Assembly (NCBI GenBank): GCA_046484975.1
Contig: JAWOHX010000132.1
Coordinates: 1-20,287, forward strand
Reading direction: 5' to 3'
Length of the DNA stretch: 20,287 nucleotides
Source: JAWOHX01 sp046484975
GTDB lineage: Bacteria; Bacillota; Clostridia; DUPQ01
Position numbers and translations under genes: made by a program. Shown here one piece after another: positions 6,599 to 13,356 of this stretch; within the stretch, counting starts at the first letter, position 1; each line of letters opens with the position of its first letter. The notes beneath the pieces are model-generated. The model was given only the letters and a program-made list of their open reading frames with translations, was not told the origin of the DNA and made no database searches.

Positions 6599-9232
6599 TC
6601 ATACCCCTCCTTCAAGCAATGTTTTCAGTATGGATTCGGCGGCTTTCCGCCCTTCCCCCGCCGCCTGGACGACGGTGGTGCCGCCGTTGATGATATCCCC
6701 GCCGGCATACACCTTTTCCCTGGAGGTTCTCATATCAGCATCCACGGCAATGAGACCTTTCCGAAAGGCCACACCCTGGAGAACATGCACAAAATCCTCC
6801 GGCACTTTCTGCCCGGTGGCTTCCACGCACAAGTCGATTGGAAGAACATATTCCGAGTCCGGGATGAGGATGGGCCTTGCCCTTCCTGATTCATCCGGTT
6901 CGCCCAGCATGGTGTGGGACAGGCGTATGCCCTTCAGCCATTGTTCACCTTCATAGGCCACCGGCTGGCTCAGGATCATGAAATGGACACCCATTGCCAG
7001 GGCGTGCCTGGTTTCCTCCTGCCAGGCGGGGAGCTCATTGAAGGACCGCCTGTAGATGAGATAGACATTCTTAAGACCCCTGTTCTTCAGTGATGTCACC
7101 GCATCCATGGCGGTGTTCCCTCCACCCACAACCGCTGCCCGCATATCGGGATGGAAGATCAAGCCGTCTTTTTTGTTCAGGGCCAGGAAATCCATGGCGT
7201 CATAGACACCTTCCGGTTTTGGGGAAAGATCCAGGCTCGCTGTCTTGCACATCCCCGCACCGATGAAAACCGCATCCACGCCTGTCTCTAGAACATGGTC
7301 CAGGGTAAAGCTTTCATTGAGGGGGGTGTTGTAATGGATGGTGAACAGGCCTGTCTCCAAAAGACCCAGGCTGTCCACCTCTTTTTTGAAGATATCCCGG
7401 GGAAGCCTTTCGTAGGGGATGACCGCCTCTGCGGTTCCTCCCGGGTAATCCGTTGCCTCATAGACCGTCACGGAGACCCCCGACTCAACCAGTGTCACGG
7501 CGCAGGAAATGCCCGCAGCGCCGAACCCCACCACGGCGACCTTCTTTCCCGTGGGGCTTCCCGCCCTGATCTTCGTCCATCCTTCCTTTCTGGCCTGCGT
7601 GGTGATGAATTTCTGGATTTCCCGGATGGGGACGGCATTCTTTCCGAGGATTCCAGCTGTACAGGTCTTTTCACAGAGAACCTCCGAAGGACAGGTGTAG
7701 GAACAGGTCTCCGGCAGCTTGTTGCTTTTGACCATGATCTCGTATGCTGTTTTGATGTTGTCGTTGTAGAATTCCCGGATGAATCCGGGGACGTCGATGC
7801 CCGCGGGGCAGTTGGGCCCGCAGGACCCTCCCCAGCAGTTTTTGCAACTGTCGGCCATGTCCCTGACATATTCCACATTTCCAAGGCGTCCCTGGTAATA
7901 CAGGCCGGCATAGGTATCCGCGTCCCGGATCACGCAGCCAGACACCATCCCGTCACGCATCATCTGGGTGCAGGAGGAGCAGGTGATGCACACCTTGCCC
8001 ATGCTCAAAGCCCCGTTTTTGAAAAAATCGTTGGGGAAATCCGGATAGGCCAGTCCCATCCTTCCCAGGCCGATGAGCTGGCAGGACTTGTCCTCCAGCA
8101 TCCGTGCGGCCACATTCATGGTCATCTGCCGGAACCAGGTGGTGCCGGAAGTGACAAATGTCATGCCGGGGAAATGCTTGGCAATGCCCGAGGTAAGGGA
8201 GATGTTTCTTTCCAGTGTCACCAGGGGATGCTCCTCCGGCAGGTCAAAGCCCTGGATGGGGAAATCATATGGCCTTTCATAGTTGGGGTTGTAATATGGG
8301 TTGCCGATGCAGACATTGACCATCTCCACACCCAGTTCCCTCAGCGTTTTGATGAGACGGAGGGGTTCGGCAAGGTCCGGCTCCATGCTTTCATCCGTTT
8401 TCATTCCCCATCCGTAGGGATAGGGATAGCCGTCCGCCACACTGAGTCTGGAGGTGACCACCATGTCAGGGATGGCATTTTTCACTCGCTGCACGGTCTC
8501 GGTGAAGAAACGGGTCCTGTTCTCATAGCTTCCCCCATACCTGCTGTTTTCCCTGGTGAATGCGGAGAGCATCTCGTGGAGCAGATACCCGTGGCAGGAT
8601 TTGATGTCCACAGCGTCGAAGCCGCATTCGTTTGCATATCCTGCGGCTTCCAGGAATTTTTCCATCAGCCCGTCCAGGTATTCGTCCGTGACAAGGGGAT
8701 GGTCTTTTTTCAGGCCGTGGGTGGGGTCCAGGACAGGTGAATGGTGCATGATCATGGGTTGGGCTTTTCCCTCGGGCTTGCTGTAGCGGCCCGAATGGGT
8801 GAGCTGAAGCACCAGGAAAACGTCCTGCTTCTCCCCTTTTTCGTCCAGGGCATGGTCCCGGATCTCCCGGACCAGCCTTTTGAACCCTTCCAGGCTGTCC
8901 CTATTGATCCAAAGCTGTCTGGGATTTGCACGGCCTTCGGGCACCACAGCGGTGGCTTCCACCCAAATCATTCCGGCTCCCCCCTGGGCAAACCTCCTGT
9001 ATTTCCTGTAAGTGAGCTCCGACGGGTTTCCCCGGGCATCCCCGTCGCATCCTTCCATGGGCTGGATGCAGAAGCGGTTTAAGATGTCTTTGCTGCCGAC
9101 CCGGATGGGTTCCCGGAAGGCTTCTTTCTCCACCGTTTCCCGGTAAGGAATCTCCACCCGGAGGCTTTCCAGCGCTTTCTTAAATTCCATCACATTTCCG
9201 ATGTTCATCCTCGTCTTGTATTTCTTGATCAT
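6599..9232 (-). CDS. Old Yellow Enzyme / GltD-like fusion oxidoreductase (FMN, Fe-S, FAD, NAD(P)H)
   Basis: An 877-aa multidomain reductase. Residues about 40-400 form an OYE TIM barrel: LQLTHSGRYS (143-152), HGYLLHEML (214-222) and NSRYGGSYENRTRF (229-242). C415, C418, C421 and C433 fit the 4Fe-4S site found in 2,4-dienoyl-CoA-reductase-type OYEs. Instead of ending in the usual FadH flavin domain, the chain continues as a complete glutamate-synthase-small-subunit-like module. Its cysteines C463, C466, C471, C475 and C510, C514, C520, C524 could bind two clusters; VVGFGAAG (567-574) binds FAD; GGGNTAMD (703-710) binds NAD(P)H; YAGGDIINGG (842-851) closes the FAD site. Electrons probably run NAD(P)H to FAD to Fe-S to FMN to an enone or enoate substrate (inference). 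RBS: AGGAGA, 6 nt before the ATG. First gene of the redox operon, behind its own promoter. Confidence 0.92.
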   Translation of the reverse strand: MIKKYKTRMNIGNVMEFKKALESLRVEIPYRETVEKEAFREPIRVGSKDILNRFCIQPMEGCDGDARGNPSELTYRKYRRFAQGGAGMIWVEATAVVPEGRANPRQLWINRDSLEGFKRLVREIRDHALDEKGEKQDVFLVLQLTHSGRYSKPEGKAQPMIMHHSPVLDPTHGLKKDHPLVTDEYLDGLMEKFLEAAGYANECGFDAVDIKSCHGYLLHEMLSAFTRENSRYGGSYENRTRFFTETVQRVKNAIPDMVVTSRLSVADGYPYPYGWGMKTDESMEPDLAEPLRLIKTLRELGVEMVNVCIGNPYYNPNYERPYDFPIQGFDLPEEHPLVTLERNISLTSGIAKHFPGMTFVTSGTTWFRQMTMNVAARMLEDKSCQLIGLGRMGLAYPDFPNDFFKNGALSMGKVCITCSSCTQMMRDGMVSGCVIRDADTYAGLYYQGRLGNVEYVRDMADSCKNCWGGSCGPNCPAGIDVPGFIREFYNDNIKTAYEIMVKSNKLPETCSYTCPSEVLCEKTCTAGILGKNAVPIREIQKFITTQARKEGWTKIRAGSPTGKKVAVVGFGAAGISCAVTLVESGVSVTVYEATDYPGGTAEAVIPYERLPRDIFKKEVDSLGLLETGLFTIHYNTPLNESFTLDHVLETGVDAVFIGAGMCKTASLDLSPKPEGVYDAMDFLALNKKDGLIFHPDMRAAVVGGGNTAMDAVTSLKNRGLKNVYLIYRRSFNELPAWQEETRHALAMGVHFMILSQPVAYEGEQWLKGIRLSHTMLGEPDESGRARPILIPDSEYVLPIDLCVEATGQKVPEDFVHVLQGVAFRKGLIAVDADMRTSREKVYAGGDIINGGTTVVQAAGEGRKAAESILKTLLEGGV

Positions 9233-9244
9233 TCACAGTCTCCT

Positions 9245-9257
9245 ATCCAAATTGGAT
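9245..9257. promoter_or_regulatory. Inverted repeat next to the ribosome site of the redox operon
   Basis: ATCCAA-A-TTGGAT is a perfect 6-1-6 inverted repeat lying between the promoter and the ribosome site of the OYE-fusion gene. It could be a repressor operator or a small RNA hairpin limiting access to the ribosome site. Function is inferred from position only. Confidence 0.35.
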
Positions 9258-9289
9258 CCTCAGGGTATGAAACGGGCTTCCATCAAATA

Positions 9290-9318
9290 TTTATACAACA
9301 TATGGCCGGGTTTGTAAA
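9290..9318 (-). promoter_or_regulatory. Promoter of the redox operon
   Basis: On the minus strand TTTACA (9318-9313) and TATAAA (9295-9290) are separated by exactly 17 nt, a good sigma-A-type promoter. The expected start is near 9283, giving a leader of about 50 nt before the OYE-fusion ATG. It lies in the 166-nt gap after the second GH172 gene. No intrinsic terminator was found in that gap, so read-through from the GH172 genes remains possible. Confidence 0.7.
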
Positions 9319-9398
9319 GACAGCCATGCGCCGGGAAAGGACAGGACAGGGTTTGTAGTCGATGAGTGGGATGCGTTTTCATGTTCATCCATGCCTGG

Positions 9399-10409
9399 TC
9401 ACCTCCATGCATTCTCCCAGTGGGCATCATATATGATCTCCTCGGGCCTGACGGCCCTTCGTTCCGTGGCACCGGGGAATTTTGGAAAGGTCTGGTGGGG
9501 TTCCGTCTGATACCAGTAGGCCACAGAGGAATAAAAGTCGGCAAACTCCTTGTTCTCCACCGTCCAGGCATGCTCGATGTCCACGATGATGCCCGTGGTG
9601 AAAGGGATGGGATCCAGGACATGGAAACGGTATCCCGTGGTCTTGTCCCCTGCATGGTTGCATCCCTGCCAGATGGAAAACCCTGAAAACGGGGAGTGGT
9701 ACACATGGGGGCTCCAGGCGGTGAGGAAATAGTCCTCTGTCCCGGTGCCCCAGATGGAGGGGTGTGACTCCCCGTCGACATAGATCTTCTCGTCCCCTTC
9801 CCCGAACCAACCCGGCCTGGCATCTTTTTCCACACTCAGCACCGTCCCGGTGTAATGGCCGCATCCCGTTGCCTCCAGGATCCTGTAGTCCTTCCCGAAT
9901 GCAGTGGGATACTCCTGGCGGTACATGGCATGGAAGTACACCGTGTCTTCCGGCAGGCTCTCATGCTTCTGCCAGTCAATGTTCCAGTAGAAGGACCGGA
10001 CCTCCTTGTCCGCCTCATTGGTGATGGTCAGCAGGGCCCTTTTCCGAAAGGGCATCTCAAACCAGCAGTTCCTGCCTTTTCCTCCGTTCAAGGAGGTGAT
10101 GGGCAGGGAGATGCAGTCGCTTTCCATTCCGTGCCCGGAACAGAAGAAGTCCCCCACCGGGGCCTCCACGCTGGGGGTCTTCTCCCCGTCCCAATAAAAC
10201 CGCAGGACAAGCATCCTGTTGAACATATGAATTTTCTCCGCAGCGATGGTACACCACCAGTGGACGATTTTCCCCGGTCCTTCCAGGTCCGCCATCACCA
10301 GTGTCTCCCCGGGCTGGATGCTCCGCAGGTCCCAGTTCCCGCCGGAACGGTCCCAGCTTCCTTCCCGCATCGCCTTGAAGTTGGATTTCCTTGATAGTCC
10401 GTTCATCAT
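9399..10409 (-). CDS. GH172 family glycoside hydrolase (DUF2961), second tandem copy
   Basis: A 336-aa DUF2961 protein, the family now classed as GH172. Characterised members act on alpha-D-fructofuranosides/difructose dianhydride or alpha-D-arabinofuranosides. Key blocks are RFYWDGEKTPSVEAPVGDFF (70-89), GCGHYTGT (182-189), GWFGEGDEK (200-208) and WGTGTEDYF (220-228). E204 and E225 are the two conserved glutamates I would pick as nucleophile and acid/base. There is no signal peptide, so it is intracellular. The start is an ATG at 10409 with AGGAG about 10 nt upstream; an upstream extension of the frame overlaps the neighbouring gene and is not needed. It follows its paralogue by 22 nt in the same operon. 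The two copies share motifs but differ in loops and length, so they may act on different linkages (inference). Confidence 0.92.
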   Translation of the reverse strand: MMNGLSRKSNFKAMREGSWDRSGGNWDLRSIQPGETLVMADLEGPGKIVHWWCTIAAEKIHMFNRMLVLRFYWDGEKTPSVEAPVGDFFCSGHGMESDCISLPITSLNGGKGRNCWFEMPFRKRALLTITNEADKEVRSFYWNIDWQKHESLPEDTVYFHAMYRQEYPTAFGKDYRILEATGCGHYTGTVLSVEKDARPGWFGEGDEKIYVDGESHPSIWGTGTEDYFLTAWSPHVYHSPFSGFSIWQGCNHAGDKTTGYRFHVLDPIPFTTGIIVDIEHAWTVENKEFADFYSSVAYWYQTEPHQTFPKFPGATERRAVRPEEIIYDAHWENAWR

Positions 10410-10431
10410 GTTTCTGATTCTCCTGTTCCGT

Positions 10432-11487
10432 CTATTCCCTGGGCACCCTTTGATCCCGGGGAAGCATGGCCGCAAAGGGCTTGTGTGGCTCATTCTGGTA
10501 CCAATAGGCCACGGAAGCGATGTCATCGCCCCGGTCGTTGGCATGGCCGTGCTCGATGCTTACCCTTATCTTTTTCGTGAATGGAACGGGGTCTGCAATA
10601 TGGTAGCGGTAGACGCAGACCTTGCCCCGGTTGTGGTGCTCGTTGCCCTCTCCGCTGACCTCACACCAGGACTGCCCGTCATATAGATGGCTCACCTTCT
10701 GCATGCCCCAGGCATGGCAGAGGTAATCCTCGCTTCCCGTCCCGTGGAGGTCGGGCGGCCAGGGGTCTTTTTCCTCACGGTCGATGAAGATCATGTCATC
10801 CCCTTCTCCCCACCAACCCCCGTCCTGGTTGTCGATGCTCATGTTGGTGCCGATGTAATGGCCTTTCCCCTCGGCTTCCAGGATGACATAATTCTCCTTG
10901 TCGCTTAAGTTTTTCCCGTCACCCTTCACCGCCGTGCAGGGGTTCTCCCTCTTCCAGCTGGCATGCAGGTGAAGGGATCCCTCCGGCAGTTCCCTGTATT
11001 CCCGGTAGTCGATATAGAAATATGCGATGATGCTGATGTCCTGCTCGTTGGTGATCTCGATCCTGGCGTTTTGGTGGAAAGGCATGGGCAGCCAGCAGTT
11101 CATGGCCACCCGGGAGTTGATGTCCCCTTCGATGGGTTCATTGCATGAGGTGGAAAAGGCTGCGCACTGGTAGGTGTACGCACGGCCATGGCCCAGGCCG
11201 AAGAAATCCCCGACAGGGCATTCCACGGAAGGCTCCTTTTCCCCGTCCCAATACATCCGTATGAGCACGTTCCTCAGGGTGAGCGGATCGAAGGGACGGT
11301 CGTCTTCCTTGCCCCAGCGTCCGAAGATGGTGAACCAGATATGGTGGATCATCCCCGGTCCGCTGATGTCGGCCAGGGTTCTGGTTTCCCCCGGGGGGAT
11401 TGTCCATGAGTCCGTGTTCCCTCCCGTCACGTCATAGGAACTGACCCGTTTTGCCTTGAAGTCCTTGTGCAGATAAATAGAATCCAT
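10432..11487 (-). CDS. GH172 family glycoside hydrolase (DUF2961), first tandem copy
   Basis: A 351-aa DUF2961/GH172 protein, first gene of the minus-strand operon. It shows RMYWDGEKEPSVECPVGDFF (77-96), GKGHYIGT (207-214), GWWGEGDDM (224-232) and HGTGSEDYL (248-256). The candidate catalytic glutamates are E228 and E253. They are 25 residues apart against 21 in the neighbouring copy because of an insertion (DREEKDPWPP region). No signal peptide; it probably cleaves short imported furanosides (inference). The start at 11487 has GGAGGG 6 nt upstream. It is transcribed divergently from the MATE transporter gene, with 98 nt between the two starts holding both promoters. Confidence 0.92.
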   Translation of the reverse strand: MDSIYLHKDFKAKRVSSYDVTGGNTDSWTIPPGETRTLADISGPGMIHHIWFTIFGRWGKEDDRPFDPLTLRNVLIRMYWDGEKEPSVECPVGDFFGLGHGRAYTYQCAAFSTSCNEPIEGDINSRVAMNCWLPMPFHQNARIEITNEQDISIIAYFYIDYREYRELPEGSLHLHASWKRENPCTAVKGDGKNLSDKENYVILEAEGKGHYIGTNMSIDNQDGGWWGEGDDMIFIDREEKDPWPPDLHGTGSEDYLCHAWGMQKVSHLYDGQSWCEVSGEGNEHHNRGKVCVYRYHIADPVPFTKKIRVSIEHGHANDRGDDIASVAYWYQNEPHKPFAAMLPRDQRVPRE

Positions 11488-11511
11488 AACGTTCCCTCCC
11501 CCCTTTCCATC

Positions 11512-11540
11512 ATTTTATTATATTTATTGCCAGTTCACAA
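11512..11540 (-). promoter_or_regulatory. Promoter of the GH172 operon
   Basis: On the minus strand TTGTGA (11540-11535) and TAAAAT (11517-11512) are separated by 17 nt. A perfect TATAAT (11522-11517) overlaps the -10 box but has no -35 at a suitable distance. The -35 box overlaps a dyad, TCACA-N5-TGTGA (11535-11549), a possible regulator site. Confidence 0.6.
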
Positions 11541-11555
11541 CTTGTGTGAGAGAAT
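11527..11555 (+). promoter_or_regulatory. Candidate promoter of the MATE transporter gene
   Basis: TTGCCA (11527-11532), a 17-nt spacer and GAGAAT (11550-11555) match the consensus at 5 of 6 and 4 of 6 positions. It overlaps the opposing GH172 promoter and the TCACA-N5-TGTGA dyad, so one bound regulator could affect both directions. Confidence 0.4.
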
Positions 11556-11573
11556 ATCCATAACTTTATTTGG

Positions 11574-11579
11574 AAGGAG
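11574..11579 (+). promoter_or_regulatory. Ribosome binding site that fixes a TTG start
   Basis: AAGGAG lies 6 nt before TTG 11586. The next in-frame ATG is at residue 24, inside the first membrane segment, so the TTG is the start. Confidence 0.75.
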
Positions 11580-11585
11580 CCTCCA

Positions 11586-12968
11586 TTGACCAGAAGCATC
11601 GACACCACCCAGGGAAGCCTGCGCGCGGGGCTCATCCGTTTGTCCTGGCCCATCATGGTGACCAACCTGATCAACATCATCTACAACCTCACGGACACAT
11701 ATTTCGTAGGGCAGCTGTCCTATTCCAGGGAGGCCATCGGCGCGGTGTCCGTGACCTTCAACGTGATGTTCCTCCTGGTGGCGGTTGCCATCGGCCTGGC
11801 CATGGGGACGAGCACCCTGGTCAGCCAGTATTTCGGGGCGAAGGATTACAAGAACATCCGCCATACGGCCTATACCTCCCTGATCCTCATCGGCGTCATC
11901 GCCCTGGTCATCTCCGTACTGAGCATCATTTTCCGGGACAACATCTTCCGGCTTCTTCAGACCAGCGAGGACATCCTTCCGTATGCCCGGGAATATTTCA
12001 CCATCATCATGTCCGGGATGATGTTCATGTTCTTTTTCTTTGTGATCAGCAGCATCCTCCGGGGGGTGGGGGATACCAAGACACCCATGATCGCAGGGAT
12101 CATATCCGGTCTTATGAATGCGGTCCTGGACCCCTTCCTCATCTACGGCTGGTGGATCTTTCCGGAACTGGGGGTTTCCGGGGCAGCCTACGCAACCGTT
12201 TTTTCACGGTTCCTGGTCACCCTGTACCTGCTGTGGTATGTGTTCAAGAAAAACTCCCCACTGGCCTTCAAGATCAAGGACATGAGGGTGGATCTGGACA
12301 TCGCCAAAAAAATCTTCAAAATCGGCATCCCCTCCAGCCTGTCCGAGCTGATGGTGGCCGTGGGTGCAACACTGATCCTGGCAAGGGTCAACACCTTCGG
12401 GGCGGCTGCCACCGCGGCCTACGGCCTCGGGACGCGGATGGACTCCTTCCTGTACCTGCCCACCATGGGCATCGGCCAGGCCACTGCCACCATCGTGGGA
12501 CAGAACCTGGGTGCAGGGAACAGGGACCGCGCCTACCGGAGCGGCATCCAGGCCATGGTCAGTTCCTTTGTCTTCGTACTGTTGGTGGGGCTTTTGCTGG
12601 CGTTCTTTGCCAGACCCATCCTCTCCTTGTTCACCCCGGATGCCGAGGTGGTGGAGCTGGGACGATTCTACATCTATTTCGTCGGGCTAGCCTTCTGCTT
12701 CATCGCCGTCAGGGTGGCGGTCCTGTTTTCCTTCATCGGGGCAGGGGCCACGAAATTGGCCATGTTCTCCACCTTCATCACCCTTATCTTAATACGGGTC
12801 CCCCTGGCCTACCTCTTCTCCTATACCTCACTTGGCCTCAACGGCGTGTTCCTGGGAATCGGCGTGGCATTCGTCATCAGCGCAGGCTTCATGACCTGGC
12901 TCTACAGCCGGAAAAAATGGATGGACAGCGTGGTGGTCAGGCCTCCAGCGACGCCAGCTCCTCTTTGA
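11586..12968 (+). CDS. MATE family multidrug/solute efflux transporter
   Basis: A 460-aa inner-membrane protein with about 12 membrane helices, the usual MATE length. The start of helix 1 (LSWPIMVTNLINIIYNLTDT) and the matching opening of the second half (IGIPSSLSELMVAVGATLIL) show the two-fold repeat. GVGDTKTPMI (158-167) and the GIGQATATIVGQNLGAGN stretch of the second half are typical. MATE proteins export organic cations, flavonoids or other small molecules in exchange for Na+ or H+. Translation starts at a TTG, supported by AAGGAG 6 nt upstream; the protein then begins MTRSIDTTQGSL as in relatives. It is divergent from the GH172/redox genes, so it may export substrates or products of that pathway (inference). 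Its last 32 bases overlap the end of the convergent DUF6483-like gene. Confidence 0.95.
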   Translation: MTRSIDTTQGSLRAGLIRLSWPIMVTNLINIIYNLTDTYFVGQLSYSREAIGAVSVTFNVMFLLVAVAIGLAMGTSTLVSQYFGAKDYKNIRHTAYTSLILIGVIALVISVLSIIFRDNIFRLLQTSEDILPYAREYFTIIMSGMMFMFFFFVISSILRGVGDTKTPMIAGIISGLMNAVLDPFLIYGWWIFPELGVSGAAYATVFSRFLVTLYLLWYVFKKNSPLAFKIKDMRVDLDIAKKIFKIGIPSSLSELMVAVGATLILARVNTFGAAATAAYGLGTRMDSFLYLPTMGIGQATATIVGQNLGAGNRDRAYRSGIQAMVSSFVFVLLVGLLLAFFARPILSLFTPDAEVVELGRFYIYFVGLAFCFIAVRVAVLFSFIGAGATKLAMFSTFITLILIRVPLAYLFSYTSLGLNGVFLGIGVAFVISAGFMTWLYSRKKWMDSVVVRPPATPAPL

Positions 12969-13335
12969 CCCTGCCAATCTCCTGGTCGACTTCCTCCAGG
13001 CCCAGGGGCTGCACCCGCAGGAACAGTTCCAGGCTTTTATCCAGGGAGCGGACATATCCTTCGAAATCCCCCTTTTCCTTCCGGGTATCCCCGTAACCCT
13101 TCAGGAACAGTGCGGAGACGATGATTTTTCCGGGGTTGTCGTCGAACAGCATGCCGATGGATTCCACGGACATGCGAAGCAGGGAGTCCATGCTCAAGCC
13201 CGTCAGATCGAACAGGCCGTCGTTGAGGACAGCCTCGCTCTCCAGGAAATATCCTTCCTCGGACAATCCCAGGGCCTTGGCAATGAGTTGCACGGCCTGC
13301 CGTATGATTCTTAAAATGAAATCTTCCACTATCAT
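12937..13335 (-). CDS. DUF6483-like small helical protein
   Basis: A 132-aa soluble protein beginning MIVEDFILRIIRQAVQLIAK and rich in predicted helices, with a charged C-terminal stretch (EEVDQEIGRVKEELASLEA) that could be coiled-coil. The opening and length resemble the uncharacterised Bacillota family DUF6483; this is from memory of the family pattern and is not certain. No catalytic motif is visible. It is the last gene after the AKR and AEC genes, 21 nt behind AEC. There is no clear Shine-Dalgarno site, but a perfect TATAAT (13347-13342) with a weak ATGTCA (13371-13366) 18 nt further upstream lies just before the ATG, so an internal promoter producing a nearly leaderless mRNA is possible. 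The 3' end overlaps the MATE gene by 32 bases. Confidence 0.75.
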   Translation of the reverse strand: MIVEDFILRIIRQAVQLIAKALGLSEEGYFLESEAVLNDGLFDLTGLSMDSLLRMSVESIGMLFDDNPGKIIVSALFLKGYGDTRKEKGDFEGYVRSLDKSLELFLRVQPLGLEEVDQEIGRVKEELASLEA

Positions 13336-13356
13336 ATTGGTATTATACCCCCGTTC

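Noticed and set aside
7295..8740. A 481-codon plus-strand frame opposite the OYE fusion
   Set aside because: Rich in His, Gly and Val as expected from a shadow frame; no family and no ribosome site.
9258..9398. Intrinsic terminator between the GH172 and redox genes
   Set aside because: No stem followed by a T-run was found on the minus strand; only short direct repeats (CCTGTCCTGTCC).
11570..13096. A 508-codon frame overlapping the MATE gene in another phase
   Set aside because: Hydrophilic, His- and Gly-rich translation without family features; the MATE frame has a real ribosome site and membrane helices.
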